Positions 1 through 8,156 are shown, counted from the stretch's first letter. The stretch: DNA of 64,000 nucleotides from Nocardia sp. CY41 (GCF_009829325.1 NZ_VUOS01000012.1:1-64000); one strand, 5' to 3'. Made by a program: numbers and translations. The notes: generated by a model from the sequence alone, not told the origin.

Positions 1-105
1 ACCGCAATGGGCACCTACGTCACCAAAATCTGCCGCACCGAACTAGGCACCTACCCCGACTACGAACTCGCCCAACGCTATCGCGCATGGCTCGCCGCAG
101 CATGA
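1..105 (+). CDS. C-terminal end of an unknown protein (cut by window edge)
   Basis: The first frame is open from base 1 to a TGA at 103-105 and ends in RYRAWLAAA. It contains an internal Met but the real start lies outside the window. About 34 residues are visible, rich in Tyr and Arg, with no motif I recognise. The next gene, thiD, is convergent. It is called coding because the frame is open to the edge and codon use looks normal, but the piece is too short to be sure. Confidence 0.4.
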   Translation, partial: TAMGTYVTKICRTELGTYPDYELAQRYRAWLAAA

Positions 106-156
106 CTTGACACAAATAGGAGCATCAAGAAATGGCGTGTGCCGGGCGGCTGCCGC

Positions 157-1002
157 TCAGCTCCCATGCAAGCGCCACAGCGGCGACACCGGCCCGTGGC
201 CCGCGCCGAGATCGTAGGACGCGGCCAGGCAGCGATAGGTCCACTCCTTGGCGAACTCGACCGCTTCGGGCACCGAATAGCCGTGCGCCAACGCGCAGGC
301 GATCGCGGCGGCCAGCGTGTCGCCGCCGCCGTGGTCGTTGCCGGTGGCGATGCGCGGTGCGGTGAACTCGAGGAACTGCTCGCCGTCGAACAACAGATCC
401 GTGCTGTACTCGGAGGAACGCAGATGCCCGCCCTTGACGATCGCCCACCGAGGCCCCAGCTTGTGCAGCGCCTCGGCGGCGCGCCGCGCCGAATCGTCGT
501 CCTCGACGTCGATCCCCGTGAGCAACCGGACCTCGTCCAGGTTCGGCGTCACCACCGTCGCGAGCGGAATCAGCGTCGAGCGCAGCGCGTCGAGCGCCTC
601 GGCGTGCAGCAGCGGATCGCCGTGCATCGAGGCCGCGACCGGATCGACGACCAGCGGGACATCGCCGTCGCGGCCGATGCCGACCTCCCGGCACACCGCC
701 GCCACCGCCTCGATGATCGCGGTGGAGGCCAGCATGCCGGTCTTCGCGGCGCCGACGCCGATGTCCCCGGCGACCGAGCGCACCTGATCGGCCACGACCT
801 GCGGCGGAATCTCGTGAAATCCGCTGACGCCCACCGTGTTCTGCACGGTCACCGCCGCGACGGCCACCAGGGCGTGCACGCCGCACAGGGTCATGGTGCG
901 GGTATCGGCTTGGATTCCGGCGCCTCCGCCGGAATCGGTACCGGCAATGGTGAGCGCCCGGACGGGGGTCTGCCCCTCGGCGGGCAATGGCAGCAATTTC
1001 AC
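157..1002 (-). CDS. thiD: Hydroxymethylpyrimidine/phosphomethylpyrimidine kinase ThiD
   Basis: ThiD phosphorylates HMP and then HMP-P to give HMP-PP, the pyrimidine half of thiamine. The protein (281 aa) has the ribokinase-like fold. The N-terminal AGTDSGGGAGIQAD substrate loop lies at about 19-32, and the anion-hole/catalytic motif GGGDTLAAA is near residue 229. The frame extends upstream to 1068, but the family begins just before the IAGTDS loop, so I chose the GTG at 1002 (VKLLPLPAEG). It is convergent with the partial gene at the left edge and divergent from the Zur-linked GTPase. Unlike thiC it shows no TPP riboswitch. thiC lies 11 kb away on the same strand. Confidence 0.93.
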   Translation of the reverse strand: MKLLPLPAEGQTPVRALTIAGTDSGGGAGIQADTRTMTLCGVHALVAVAAVTVQNTVGVSGFHEIPPQVVADQVRSVAGDIGVGAAKTGMLASTAIIEAVAAVCREVGIGRDGDVPLVVDPVAASMHGDPLLHAEALDALRSTLIPLATVVTPNLDEVRLLTGIDVEDDDSARRAAEALHKLGPRWAIVKGGHLRSSEYSTDLLFDGEQFLEFTAPRIATGNDHGGGDTLAAAIACALAHGYSVPEAVEFAKEWTYRCLAASYDLGAGHGPVSPLWRLHGS

Positions 1003-1067
1003 GACACAAACCCTACGGCGATCCGGTTCGCGCGATTCGGGCAACGGGCACCCGCCTGCATTAAGCA

Positions 1068-1086
1068 AATGAAAATCGTTATCATT
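1068..1086. promoter_or_regulatory. Candidate Zur box upstream of the COG0523 GTPase
   Basis: AATGAAAATCGTTATCATT is a near-palindrome whose core TGAAAATCGTTATCA differs at two positions from the actinobacterial Zur consensus I recall (TGAAAATCATTTTCA). It ends 5 bp before the ATG at 1092. No Shine-Dalgarno fits between, so the transcript is probably leaderless and the box overlies the core promoter. Repression by zinc-loaded Zur is inferred. Confidence 0.75.
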
Positions 1087-1091
1087 AATGC

Positions 1092-2228
1092 ATGGACTCC
1101 GATCTGCTTCCCGTCACCGTGCTGTCCGGCTTCCTCGGTGCGGGCAAGACGACGCTGCTCAACCACATCCTCGCCAACCGGGAGGGCCGCCGGGTGGCGG
1201 TCATCGTCAACGACATGAGCGAGGTCAACATCGACGCCGCGCTGGTCGCGGGACAGGGCCACCTGGATCGCACCCAGGAGAAGCTGGTCGAGCTGACCAA
1301 CGGCTGCATCTGCTGCACGCTGCGCGAGGATCTGATCGAAGCCGTGGCGCGGCTGGCGCGCGAGGGGCGGTTCGATCAGCTGGTGATCGAATCGACCGGC
1401 ATCTCCGAGCCGATGCCGGTGGCCGCGACGTTCGACTGGGAGTTCGAGGACGGCTTCCGGCTCGGCGATGTCGCCCGGCTGGACACCATGGTGACCGTGG
1501 TCGACGCCTCTACCTTCCTGGCCGAGGTGGCGCGGGGGCAGGCGCTGGCCGAGCGGAACCTGCAAGCGGGCGAGGGCGACGCGCGCACCATCGCCGACTT
1601 GCTGGTGGATCAGGTCGAGTTCGCCGACGTCGTGCTGGTCAACAAGACCGACTTGGTCGGCGCGGCCGCGGTAGGGGCGGTGGAGGCGACGGTGCGCAGG
1701 CTCAATCCACGCGCGCACGTGCTGCGCACCAGCAACGGTGTGGTCGACCTGCGCGAGGTGCTCGACACCGGCCGCTACAACCCGCTGGTCGCCGCCGAGG
1801 CCGAGGGCTGGGCGGAGGAACTCGCGGGCGGGCACACGCCGGAGACCGAGGAGTACGGCATTCGCAGTCTCACCTACACCGCCGATCGGCCGTTCCATCC
1901 GCTGCGTCTGTCCGCCGCGCTGGAACAGTTGCGGGGGCTGCTGCGCAGCAAGGGGTTCTGCTGGATCGCGAGTCGTTCGACGCTGGCCGCGGTGTGGTCG
2001 CAAGCGGGGCCGAACCTGGTTTTCGAACCGGCTGCCTGGTGGTCGTCGCTCGAGGTGCCGCCCGGGCAGGAGATCGTGTTCATCGGAGTAAAGCTGGATT
2101 GCGACAATGTGCGCGCGTTGCTGGACGGCGCGCTGCTTACCGACACGGAGTTCGCCGAGGGGCCGGGCGCGTGGGCGGCGTATTCCGATCCCTTCCCGGC
2201 CTGGGGCGAACTGCACGAGCACGCCTGA
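1092..2228 (+). CDS. COG0523 family GTP-binding metallochaperone (CobW/ZigA-like)
   Basis: A P-loop GTPase of the G3E family (378 aa). The Walker A motif GFLGAGKTT is at 13-21, the metal-binding CXCC motif CICC at 72-75, and a guanine-specificity motif NKTD near 186. A CobW C-terminal domain follows from about 255. Family members insert or traffic metals. The abutting Zur box points to the zinc-starvation subgroup (ZigA/YciC type) rather than cobalamin synthesis, and no cob genes are nearby. The ATG at 1092 gives the usual short N-terminus before the P-loop. A hairpin follows the stop, where the gene is convergent with the reductase. Confidence 0.9.
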   Translation: MDSDLLPVTVLSGFLGAGKTTLLNHILANREGRRVAVIVNDMSEVNIDAALVAGQGHLDRTQEKLVELTNGCICCTLREDLIEAVARLAREGRFDQLVIESTGISEPMPVAATFDWEFEDGFRLGDVARLDTMVTVVDASTFLAEVARGQALAERNLQAGEGDARTIADLLVDQVEFADVVLVNKTDLVGAAAVGAVEATVRRLNPRAHVLRTSNGVVDLREVLDTGRYNPLVAAEAEGWAEELAGGHTPETEEYGIRSLTYTADRPFHPLRLSAALEQLRGLLRSKGFCWIASRSTLAAVWSQAGPNLVFEPAAWWSSLEVPPGQEIVFIGVKLDCDNVRALLDGALLTDTEFAEGPGAWAAYSDPFPAWGELHEHA

Positions 2229-2238
2229 GACCACGACC

Positions 2239-2268
2239 GCCCACGCTCCGGGACTCCGGCGCGTGGGC
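2239..2268. terminator. Bidirectional hairpin between convergent genes
   Basis: GCCCACGC (2239-2246) pairs with GCGTGGGC (2261-2268), and a nested CCGG/CCGG pair lies in the loop. It starts 10 bp after the GTPase stop and lies 26 bp from the stop of the facing reductase. There is no T-run on either side, as is usual in high-GC actinobacteria. Confidence 0.55.
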
Positions 2269-2294
2269 CGCTTACGTGCCGCCGCATGACGCGC

Positions 2295-2918
2295 TCAGTT
2301 CGAGATGCCGGGCGCCTGGCGAAGGTAAGTGGTGTCGGTCAGTTGCTCGACCATGAAATCGGCGATGTCGGCGCGGGCGATCTTCAGGGTGAGGCCGCGC
2401 TCGCTCGCCGGGAACCCGCGCCGGTAACTGCCGGTGGCCGGTCCGTCGGTGAAGGCGCTCGGCCGCACGATCGTCCAGTCCAGATCGCAGGCCTGGACGT
2501 ACTTCTCCTGCTGGACGTGGTCGGCGTAGGCCGGCCGCAGCAGCAGCCCGAACATCACGTACTTCCACAGGAAGTTCAGGTTGCCCCGGCTGTCGCCCAC
2601 GCCGAGCGTCGTCTGGCAGATCAGCCGCTCGACACCCGTGCGCTGCATCGCGGCGATGATCGCCTTGGTGCCTTCCGCGCGGACCACGCCCTTGCGGCCG
2701 TTGCCGAGCGAGATCAGCACCGCGTCCTGCCCGTCCACCGCGCGCTGCACCGAATGCGTATCCAGCACATCGCCTTCCACGACGCGCAGCCGCTCGTGCC
2801 GCTGCGTGACGCCCGCGGCGCTGCGGGTGAAGGCCGTCACCTCGTGCCCCTCCCGCAGCGCCCGCTCGACGACGAGACGACCGACCGTACCGGTGGCTCC
2901 GAAGACCGCGATCTTCAT
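2295..2918 (-). CDS. NAD(P)-binding NmrA-like oxidoreductase
   Basis: A 207-aa Rossmann-fold protein starting MKIAVFGATGTVGR, where GATGTVG is the dinucleotide-binding loop. It lacks the YxxxK catalytic pair of classical short-chain dehydrogenases in the expected place and resembles the NAD(P)H-binding/NmrA group (flavin-reductase or redox-sensor-like). The frame runs up to 2969, but the ATG at 2918 has a strong AGAGGAGAAACC Shine-Dalgarno immediately upstream and places the glycine loop at residue 7 as in the family. The substrate is unknown. It is followed by the convergent GTPase and preceded by the epoxide hydrolase, which is on the same strand about 106 bp away. Confidence 0.8.
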   Translation of the reverse strand: MKIAVFGATGTVGRLVVERALREGHEVTAFTRSAAGVTQRHERLRVVEGDVLDTHSVQRAVDGQDAVLISLGNGRKGVVRAEGTKAIIAAMQRTGVERLICQTTLGVGDSRGNLNFLWKYVMFGLLLRPAYADHVQQEKYVQACDLDWTIVRPSAFTDGPATGSYRRGFPASERGLTLKIARADIADFMVEQLTDTTYLRQAPGISN

Positions 2919-3024
2919 GGTTTCTCCTCTGGTTCGAAAGCTGTTGTGCTCTTGGTGGATTAAGTACATCAGCGGAGAACGAGACGAACCATGGCCGTGA
3001 GTCTCGATGCCATAAGAGACTGTC

Positions 3025-4107
3025 TCAGCGCAGCGAGCCGAAGAACTTCGTGATCTCCTCCGCCATGAGCGCGGGCGCCACGTGGTGCAGGTAGTGGGTG
3101 AACACGTCGTGCGTGCGCCACGACACGATGTTGTGGTCGCGCTCGGCGAAGCGGCGGATGCCGTGGAAATCGCCGGTGGAGCCGCACAGCGCGAGCGGGA
3201 CCGTGCTCGGCGCGGTGGGGTGCTCGGCCTTGTCCTTCTCGAAGTAGTGCCGGATCGCCGAGCCCGCGGTGCCGGTGAGCCAGTGGATCGCGATGTTGGT
3301 CAGCACGAAGTCGTCGTCCAGATCCGGGCCGAGCAGCTGGCCGTTCCAGCCGACCAGCCCGGTGGGCGAATCGGTGATCGCGTGCGCCAGCGTCTGCGGC
3401 TGCTGCGATTGCAGCACGTTGAAGCCCATCTTGTTCTTCACGAACCAGTCCAGGGTGGCCAGCGACTGCTGCTCGTCCTCGTCGAGGTCGGCCAGCTCCG
3501 CCGGATCGCCGGAGGGGAACGAATACACCTGCGAGACGTGCACTCCCACCACGTTCTCCGGAGCCACCCGCCCGAGTTCGGGGGAGATCTGCGCTCCGCC
3601 GTCGTTGCCCACCGCGCCGTAGCGGGTGTAGCCCAGCCGCCGCATCAGCTCCGCCCAGGCGCGGGCGATCCGCGTGTCGTTCCAGCCCGCCTCGGTGGTG
3701 GGGCCGGAGAACCCGTAACCGGGCACCGACGGGATCACCAGATCGAACCCGGCCGCGGTGAGCGGCTCGATGACGCCGACGAATTCGACGAAAGTGCCCG
3801 GCCAGCCGTGCGTGAGGATCAGCGGGAACGCGTCCTCCCGAGCGGACTTCACGTGCAGGAAGTGGATGTTCTGGCCGTCGATCTCGGTGGTGAACTGCGG
3901 GTACGCGTTCAGTGCCTGCTCGACCGCGCGCCAGTCGAACCCGTCGCGCCAGTACCCGACCAGGTGGCGCACCCGATCGACGCTCACCCCGTAGGTGTCG
4001 CCCGAGCCGGGGATCTGCTCCGCCCAGCGGGTGCGGGCGAGGCGATCACGCAGGTCGTCCAGGTCGGCCTGGTCGATGTCGATACGGAAGGGGGTGATGG
4101 CGGTCAT
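3025..4107 (-). CDS. Epoxide hydrolase (EHN domain plus alpha/beta hydrolase)
   Basis: A 360-aa protein with the N-terminal epoxide hydrolase domain (PFRIDIDQADLDDLRDRLARTRW) followed by an alpha/beta-hydrolase core. The oxyanion motif HGWPG lies near residue 100, the nucleophile elbow GNDGG (Asp) near 172, and the C-terminal HHVAP region carries the probable catalytic His. Such enzymes open epoxides to diols; the substrate here is unknown. The frame extends to 4176, but the ATG at 4107 begins at the domain start and has GGAGC 8 bp upstream. The extension would also run through the operator shared with the divergent TetR gene, which therefore probably controls this enzyme. Confidence 0.87.
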   Translation of the reverse strand: MTAITPFRIDIDQADLDDLRDRLARTRWAEQIPGSGDTYGVSVDRVRHLVGYWRDGFDWRAVEQALNAYPQFTTEIDGQNIHFLHVKSAREDAFPLILTHGWPGTFVEFVGVIEPLTAAGFDLVIPSVPGYGFSGPTTEAGWNDTRIARAWAELMRRLGYTRYGAVGNDGGAQISPELGRVAPENVVGVHVSQVYSFPSGDPAELADLDEDEQQSLATLDWFVKNKMGFNVLQSQQPQTLAHAITDSPTGLVGWNGQLLGPDLDDDFVLTNIAIHWLTGTAGSAIRHYFEKDKAEHPTAPSTVPLALCGSTGDFHGIRRFAERDHNIVSWRTHDVFTHYLHHVAPALMAEEITKFFGSLR

Positions 4108-4119
4108 GTGCTCGCTCCT

Positions 4120-4176
4120 TTGAAACGGAATGCTCTGTTCTGTTTGAACAGTAACAGAACGGATCATTCCGTTCAA
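4120..4176. promoter_or_regulatory. Nested palindromic operator between epoxide hydrolase and TetR gene
   Basis: Two inverted repeats share nearly one centre. The inner is GTTCTGTT (4137-4144), 8 nt, AACAGAAC (4153-4160), both arms perfect. The outer is ACGGAATG (4125-4132) with CATTCCGT (4165-4172). They fill the 85-bp divergent promoter region, as expected for a TetR-type operator controlling both genes. The binding protein is inferred to be the adjacent TetR. Confidence 0.75.
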
Positions 4177-4192
4177 GTGCTATCCTCGGAGT

Positions 4193-4837
4193 ATGCCGAA
4201 GACATCCGATGCCCCAGCTCAGAAGGGCCTGCCCGGCCGCAAGGCGCAGGCCGCCCGCAACGACGGCTTGATCCTGGAGGCGGCCCGCGCGGTGTTCCTC
4301 GCCGACGCCACGGCCCCGATCTCCGCCGTCGCCGAACGCGCCGGCGTCGGGATCAGCGCGCTCTACCGGCGTTATCCGAGCAAGGAAGCGCTGCTACGCA
4401 CGCTCTGCCACGACGGTCTGCGCCGGTACAACGCGGAAGCCGAAGCGGCGCTGGAAGAACCGGACGGCTGGCGCGCCTTGGTCGGCTTCCTGGAGCGGGT
4501 GGTCGACGCCGACGTGCACTCGCTCACCGTGCATCTCGCCGGCACCTTCACCCCTGACGAATCGATGCTGCCCGACGTCACCCGCTCCGGCGAAGCGACC
4601 GAGGAGATCGTGCGCCGCGCGCACGCCTCCGGCAAGCTGCGCCCGGACGTCACACCGCAGGACCTCGGCCTGATCTTGGAATCCTGCGCGGCCATCACGC
4701 TGCCCAGCCCGGAGCGCACCGCCCAGCTGCGCCGCCGGGTACTCGCCATGCTGCTGGCCGGAATGAGCGCGGACGGTGAGCTCCCGGGACCTCCGCCCGC
4801 GCCGGACGAGTTCGCCTGGCGCTGGGTGCGGCGCTAG
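4193..4837 (+). CDS. TetR family regulator, divergent from epoxide hydrolase
   Basis: A 214-aa regulator with a TetR N-terminal helix-turn-helix at about 22-70 (ISAVAERAGVGISALYRRYPSK) and a variable ligand-binding C-terminal half. It starts 16 bp after the outer arm of the inverted repeat, so autoregulation is likely. By position it probably represses the epoxide hydrolase and itself, responding to an epoxide or hydrophobic ligand (inference). A VOC protein follows 73 bp downstream on the same strand and has its own Shine-Dalgarno. Confidence 0.9.
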   Translation: MPKTSDAPAQKGLPGRKAQAARNDGLILEAARAVFLADATAPISAVAERAGVGISALYRRYPSKEALLRTLCHDGLRRYNAEAEAALEEPDGWRALVGFLERVVDADVHSLTVHLAGTFTPDESMLPDVTRSGEATEEIVRRAHASGKLRPDVTPQDLGLILESCAAITLPSPERTAQLRRRVLAMLLAGMSADGELPGPPPAPDEFAWRWVRR

Positions 4838-4910
4838 CGCGCCGATGAATTTCCCCGGCGTAACCCGTCCGCATTGATACGAATACCGCAGTCTGCCGAA
4901 AGGAAGCACC

Positions 4911-5318
4911 GTGAACTGGACGCTCGAGGTCGTGATCGTGCCCGTGTCCGATATCGACCGCGCGAAGCAGTTCTACGCCGAAAAGCTGGGCTTCGCCGTA
5001 GACCATGACACCGAGATCGATGACAACGTCCGCATCGTGCAACTCACCCCGCCGGGCTCCGGCTGCTCGATCGTGATCGGCAAGGGCGCGGTACCCGACA
5101 TGCCCCCCGGCTCCCAGCAGGGCCTGCAACTCGTGGTCAACGATCTGCGCAAGGCCCATGAGGAACTGACCTCACGTGGCGTCGAGGTCACCGAAATCCA
5201 GGTCCTCGGCGAAAACCCCACCCCCATGCCCGACCCCCTGGACAACGTCGGTTTCTTCTTCTTCACCGACCCCGACGGCAACGGCTGGGGCGTCCAGCAG
5301 ATCTCGACCCGCCCTTGA
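4911..5318 (+). CDS. VOC family (glyoxalase/bleomycin-resistance-like) protein
   Basis: A 135-aa single vicinal-oxygen-chelate module starting EVVIVPVSDIDRAKQFYAEKLGF and ending FFTDPDGNGWGVQQIS, the two hallmark halves of the fold. It starts at GTG 4911 with AAGGAAG 6-7 bp upstream. Family members are dioxygenases, isomerases, glyoxalases or antibiotic-binding proteins. The usual first metal ligand (His in the first strand) appears replaced here (EVVIVPV), so a binding role is as likely as catalysis. It dimerises in most relatives. The substrate is unknown. Confidence 0.82.
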   Translation: MNWTLEVVIVPVSDIDRAKQFYAEKLGFAVDHDTEIDDNVRIVQLTPPGSGCSIVIGKGAVPDMPPGSQQGLQLVVNDLRKAHEELTSRGVEVTEIQVLGENPTPMPDPLDNVGFFFFTDPDGNGWGVQQISTRP

Positions 5319-5330
5319 GGCCCTGGGCTG

Positions 5331-5773
5331 ATGTCACCGCGACCCGAGGATTCGCCGGCATGGGTGCAGGGGATCGCTCAGGCGTTGGAAACTATCTGCG
5401 GGAAGCAGCTGCGATGCCATCCCCAACGGCCGGTGCGGTTGAGGAAGCCTCTGCGGCGGGCTGGTATGCACCACCACCAGGCAGCCCCACCGGCGGGCGC
5501 ACGCCGTGGATCCACTTGGCCGATGTGTCTGTCACGTGCATGCGAACAGCGGTAGTGATCGCGTTCCGGTGGAAGCCGGACGAGCCGACTACCGCACCGA
5601 CCTACCTGCTACCCATGACAACGATGGAGGCGGATCCCACAACCGGATCCGATGCCCTCATCACCCGGCTCGACATCTTCCTCGACTCCGACCGTTGGCG
5701 TGAACGGCACACCTACCCCATTGGTAACGGGATCGCGGTCGCAATCATGCCCTCTCGCGCAGCCGGTATCTGA
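5331..5773 (+). pseudogene. Decayed or frameshifted small gene of unknown function
   Basis: Two frames carry protein-like sequence. The frame from ATG 5331 reads like a helical N-terminus (SPAWVQGIAQALETICGKQ). The other frame, open to a TGA at 5771-5773, is convincing from about 5430 onward, with WIHLADVSV, RWKPDEP and DALITRLDIFLDSD followed by a well-formed C-terminus. Neither frame alone looks complete, so I read one gene broken by a frameshift near 5420. GC content drops here relative to the flanks, marking the left edge of an accessory islet. It could instead be two short real ORFs. Confidence 0.4.
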
Positions 5774-5880
5774 TCAGGCCAGGGACGCGTGGGTAGGCAC
5801 TGGGCTGTCCTGATATCAGCCGATATCCAGGGCAGCTCTCAAAGGCGAGTCGCAGGTGCTTTGAACTACGGGTCGCAACC

Positions 5881-5908
5881 AGTGGTTCGAATCCCGGCCT
5901 AGGTCGCC
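5881..5908 (+). other. tRNA T-arm-like sequence, possible tRNA remnant or att site
   Basis: GTGGTTCGAATCC carries the conserved TTCRANY T-loop and is followed by CCGGCCTAGGTCGCC, which resembles a tRNA 3' end. No matching acceptor 5' strand, D-arm or anticodon arm can be folded upstream, and the T-stem pairs poorly. It is therefore not a functional tRNA. It overlaps the last codons of the IMPase gene and sits at the edge of the AT-richer islet. Confidence 0.3.
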
Positions 5909-6714
5909 CTGGGGCAGCGGATGGATTCGTTGACCAAGCTCATCAGTTGGTCGGCGATGGAGGGGCAGGCGGCGATTGTGTCGGAAGAGTCGAGGCTGTG
6001 CCGGCGGGAGGCCGAGTCGAGGACGACAGCGCCCGCCTCGCGGGCGATGAGCACACCGGCAGCTGTATCCCACGGCTTGTTGGAAAGCATGACGCAGGCG
6101 TCGGTTCGACCCTCGGCAACCCACGCGAGATCGAGGGCGGCGGATCCGAACATTCGTACCCGCTCGACGGTTGCAGCCAGCGCGGCGGTGAGAGCGATGC
6201 GGCGCTCGTTCTTCAGCTCCGCCTCTTGCCCGACCGCATAGTCGCCTATGGAAACAATTGCCTGACCGAGCGTTTGGGTGTCACTGGTTCGGATCGGGAT
6301 GTCATTTCTCCACGCGCCGCGCTCAGCAGCGGCGTAGTACTCCAGGCCCAGGAACGGTGCGCCGATGACCCCGATCACCGGTTCGTCATTATGCACCAGA
6401 GCCAGCGATACGGCGCAGAGCGGCAACCCGTGAATGAAGTTGGACGTTCCGTCGATCGGATCCAGAACCCACATGTACCGCGCGTTTTGATCGAGCGAAC
6501 CGTCATCGAGTTCCTCACCGAGAAAGCCGCACTCGGGTGTCGCATCGGCCAGATACCGTCTGATGTCGTCTTGGATTCGCTGGTCCAGGCCGGTCACGTA
6601 GTCTCGATCGCCCTTGGTGCGGATCGTCCCTCGATCGGCGGTGTGGAGAAGTTCAGCACCCTGCTCAACAGCCGAACGGGCGATTTCCAGTAACTTATCC
6701 CGACTCGGTGTCAT
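5899..6714 (-). CDS. Inositol monophosphatase family protein
   Basis: A 271-aa Mg-dependent phosphatase of the IMPase superfamily. Metal-site motifs are GEEL (Glu67/68), DPIDGTSNF (Asp85, Asp88) and NKPWDTAAG near 216-224. Substrates in the family include inositol phosphates, histidinol phosphate and PAP. The frame continues to 6861, but the ATG at 6714 overlaps the upstream regulator stop as ATGA and has GGGAGGTG about 9 bp upstream, so translation is coupled. Codon use is less GC-rich than in the core genes. It pairs with a putative DNA-binding regulator rather than a his or inositol pathway gene, so its substrate is unclear. Confidence 0.87.
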   Translation of the reverse strand: MTPSRDKLLEIARSAVEQGAELLHTADRGTIRTKGDRDYVTGLDQRIQDDIRRYLADATPECGFLGEELDDGSLDQNARYMWVLDPIDGTSNFIHGLPLCAVSLALVHNDEPVIGVIGAPFLGLEYYAAAERGAWRNDIPIRTSDTQTLGQAIVSIGDYAVGQEAELKNERRIALTAALAATVERVRMFGSAALDLAWVAEGRTDACVMLSNKPWDTAAGVLIAREAGAVVLDSASRRHSLDSSDTIAACPSIADQLMSLVNESIRCPRAT

Positions 6715-7562
6715 AACGGCGACACCTCCCGGGCACTGGACCACATCGTCTCGAAGACTTCGGAGAAGGTGTCGAATACCCCCGCTCGCTCCGACTTGCG
6801 GGCGACCAGCGTTGGCGATTCGACTCCACGGGCTCTCGGCAGATATGGCTGAATGACGCATACCGTGGAATCGACCAGGGTGATATTGAAGCGCACGGTC
6901 TCATCGTAGGTGCGGATCTGGATGATGTTCTTCCGCTGTTCGGCGTATTTCTTCTGCGCTCGAACCAAGCACTTCATATTGAGTTCGGTAAGGCTCGACA
7001 GCACGCCGGGTGCGTGACCCTCCTCGGTCTCCCGTGTCCGGATGTGGGTGCCGCTCGGGTCGAGGAAAAGGCACCGAAGAGTAGTGCCTGATTCGAGCAG
7101 CTTCACGAGATCGGTATCCGAGTACTGCTGGCACAGTAGATTCAACGACAGGCCCGCCATATCGATCCGCCGAGCACCTTCGAAAAGCTTCCGTGGTGGT
7201 ACCGCCTGCAAAAAGTCGGTTCTGTTCGCGAAGACCGCCTCGACATCGGCCATCGTCTTATCGAAAGGCCCCCTCGGGGTCCGGATTTCATGTGTCGATC
7301 GGATATGGCTGGGATCCGCGCAGTACTCGAACAGCTCGTCGGCCGACCGGCCAGGGAACATGGCTTCCAGGATCCGGCGGTGGTGAGGGTACGGCAGGCC
7401 GGTGAGCTCTCCGGAGAGCCACCGGTAGAACTGCGCCTTCTTGGGTCCGGCACCGACAAGTTCGGGCTCGTATTCGCCGGCAATTCGGTCGTATTCGCGG
7501 TTGAAGGCGGAAACGGTTTGGAGATGGCGTTGTTGCAGTAGAGCTTTCAGTACGGTCCCCAC
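6711..7562 (-). CDS. Putative regulator with HTH-like N-terminus and DUF5919-like C-terminus
   Basis: A 283-aa protein. Residues 1-80 resemble an HTH/XRE-like module (LKALLQQRHLQTVSAFNREYD, then KKAQFYRWLSGEL). The C-terminal part from about 125 (IDMAGLSLNLLCQQYSD, then LRCLFLDPSG, ending SEVFETMWSSA) resembles what I recall as the DUF5919 domain of actinobacteria; that assignment is from memory. The LFLDPSG and final W segments resemble sensor-like domains paired with HTHs. It is the first gene of a two-gene operon with the IMPase (4-bp ATGA overlap). A ligand-sensing regulator of its own operon is plausible. GC is lower than in the core genome. Confidence 0.6.
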   Translation of the reverse strand: MGTVLKALLQQRHLQTVSAFNREYDRIAGEYEPELVGAGPKKAQFYRWLSGELTGLPYPHHRRILEAMFPGRSADELFEYCADPSHIRSTHEIRTPRGPFDKTMADVEAVFANRTDFLQAVPPRKLFEGARRIDMAGLSLNLLCQQYSDTDLVKLLESGTTLRCLFLDPSGTHIRTRETEEGHAPGVLSSLTELNMKCLVRAQKKYAEQRKNIIQIRTYDETVRFNITLVDSTVCVIQPYLPRARGVESPTLVARKSERAGVFDTFSEVFETMWSSAREVSPL

Positions 7563-7638
7563 GGATACACCACCTGTCGGGCGTTGACAAAGGGGAGATG
7601 AGACACAGAAGATACCCGAGCTGGCTCAGCTGATCAAG

Positions 7639-7983
7639 GTGATGCATCGGTGGCGGCGCGAACAGACTCGTGTGCTGCCGACACTTCACCGCATGGTTCA
7701 GATCGTCACCGCAGGAGTCGTTGCCGTCGCGCTGGCGCTGCTGGCCGTCGCCACCTTTTATGTGCTTCCGTATCTACTCGATCGAGAAGATGCACTACCG
7801 GAATGGGCAGTACCGGTTACCGACATCCTCGATCGTATCGACATCGAGCACGCGCATGCGACCATGCAGAGCCACGTCCGTTGCAGCATCGATTCCTGCC
7901 CGGACAAGGCATATGCGTACTGGACATTGGTTGATGCCGGGCACATCGTCCCCGACGAACGTGCACAGCGGAGGGGGCGATGA
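7639..7983 (+). CDS. Small single-pass membrane protein, unknown function
   Basis: A 114-aa ORF starting at GTG 7639 (ATG 7642 is the alternative; AAGG lies just upstream). One strong transmembrane helix lies at about 21-47 (IVTAGVVAVALALLAVATFY), preceded by Arg/His-rich residues, which suggests N-in orientation. The outer part contains two Cys (VRCSIDSCP) that could form a disulfide or metal site. Its stop overlaps the next tiny ORF as ATGA. No family is recognised. It is divergent from the HTH/IMPase operon across 76 bp. Confidence 0.55.
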   Translation: MMHRWRREQTRVLPTLHRMVQIVTAGVVAVALALLAVATFYVLPYLLDREDALPEWAVPVTDILDRIDIEHAHATMQSHVRCSIDSCPDKAYAYWTLVDAGHIVPDERAQRRGR

Positions 7984-8156
7984 CTCAGCCGGTCAGCGCG
8001 GATATTGTTCGAATCCGTCACCGTGTCTGCAGCGAACAGCCAGGTGAAGTCTCTCTCGATGTCGCGAGGATCATCCTGACGCAGCATGCCGGGCATGGTG
8101 GCGACTGTCTGCAGTTCCTCGGTGCGCTGAAACGAGCTTCGAGGGTGTGCGGATGA
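7980..8156 (+). CDS. 58-aa small ORF coupled to the membrane protein
   Basis: It starts ATG ACT CAG at 7980, where the ATGA overlaps the preceding stop, and ends TGA 8154-8156. The product begins MTQPVSADIVRIRHR and carries TQHAGHGGDCLQFLGAL, a short pattern I associate with small actinobacterial islet proteins next to DUF5919-type regulators. The His/Cys spacing (HAGHGGDC) could bind a metal. It is supported mainly by the coupling and the open frame; function is unknown. Confidence 0.5.
   Translation: MTQPVSADIVRIRHRVCSEQPGEVSLDVARIILTQHAGHGGDCLQFLGALKRASRVCG

Noticed and set aside
5827..5912. CCAGGGC/GCCCTGG pair with a T-loop motif between, looking like a tRNA
   Set aside because: The T-stem does not sit next to the supposed acceptor strand, and no D or anticodon arm fits, so a functional tRNA is not supported.
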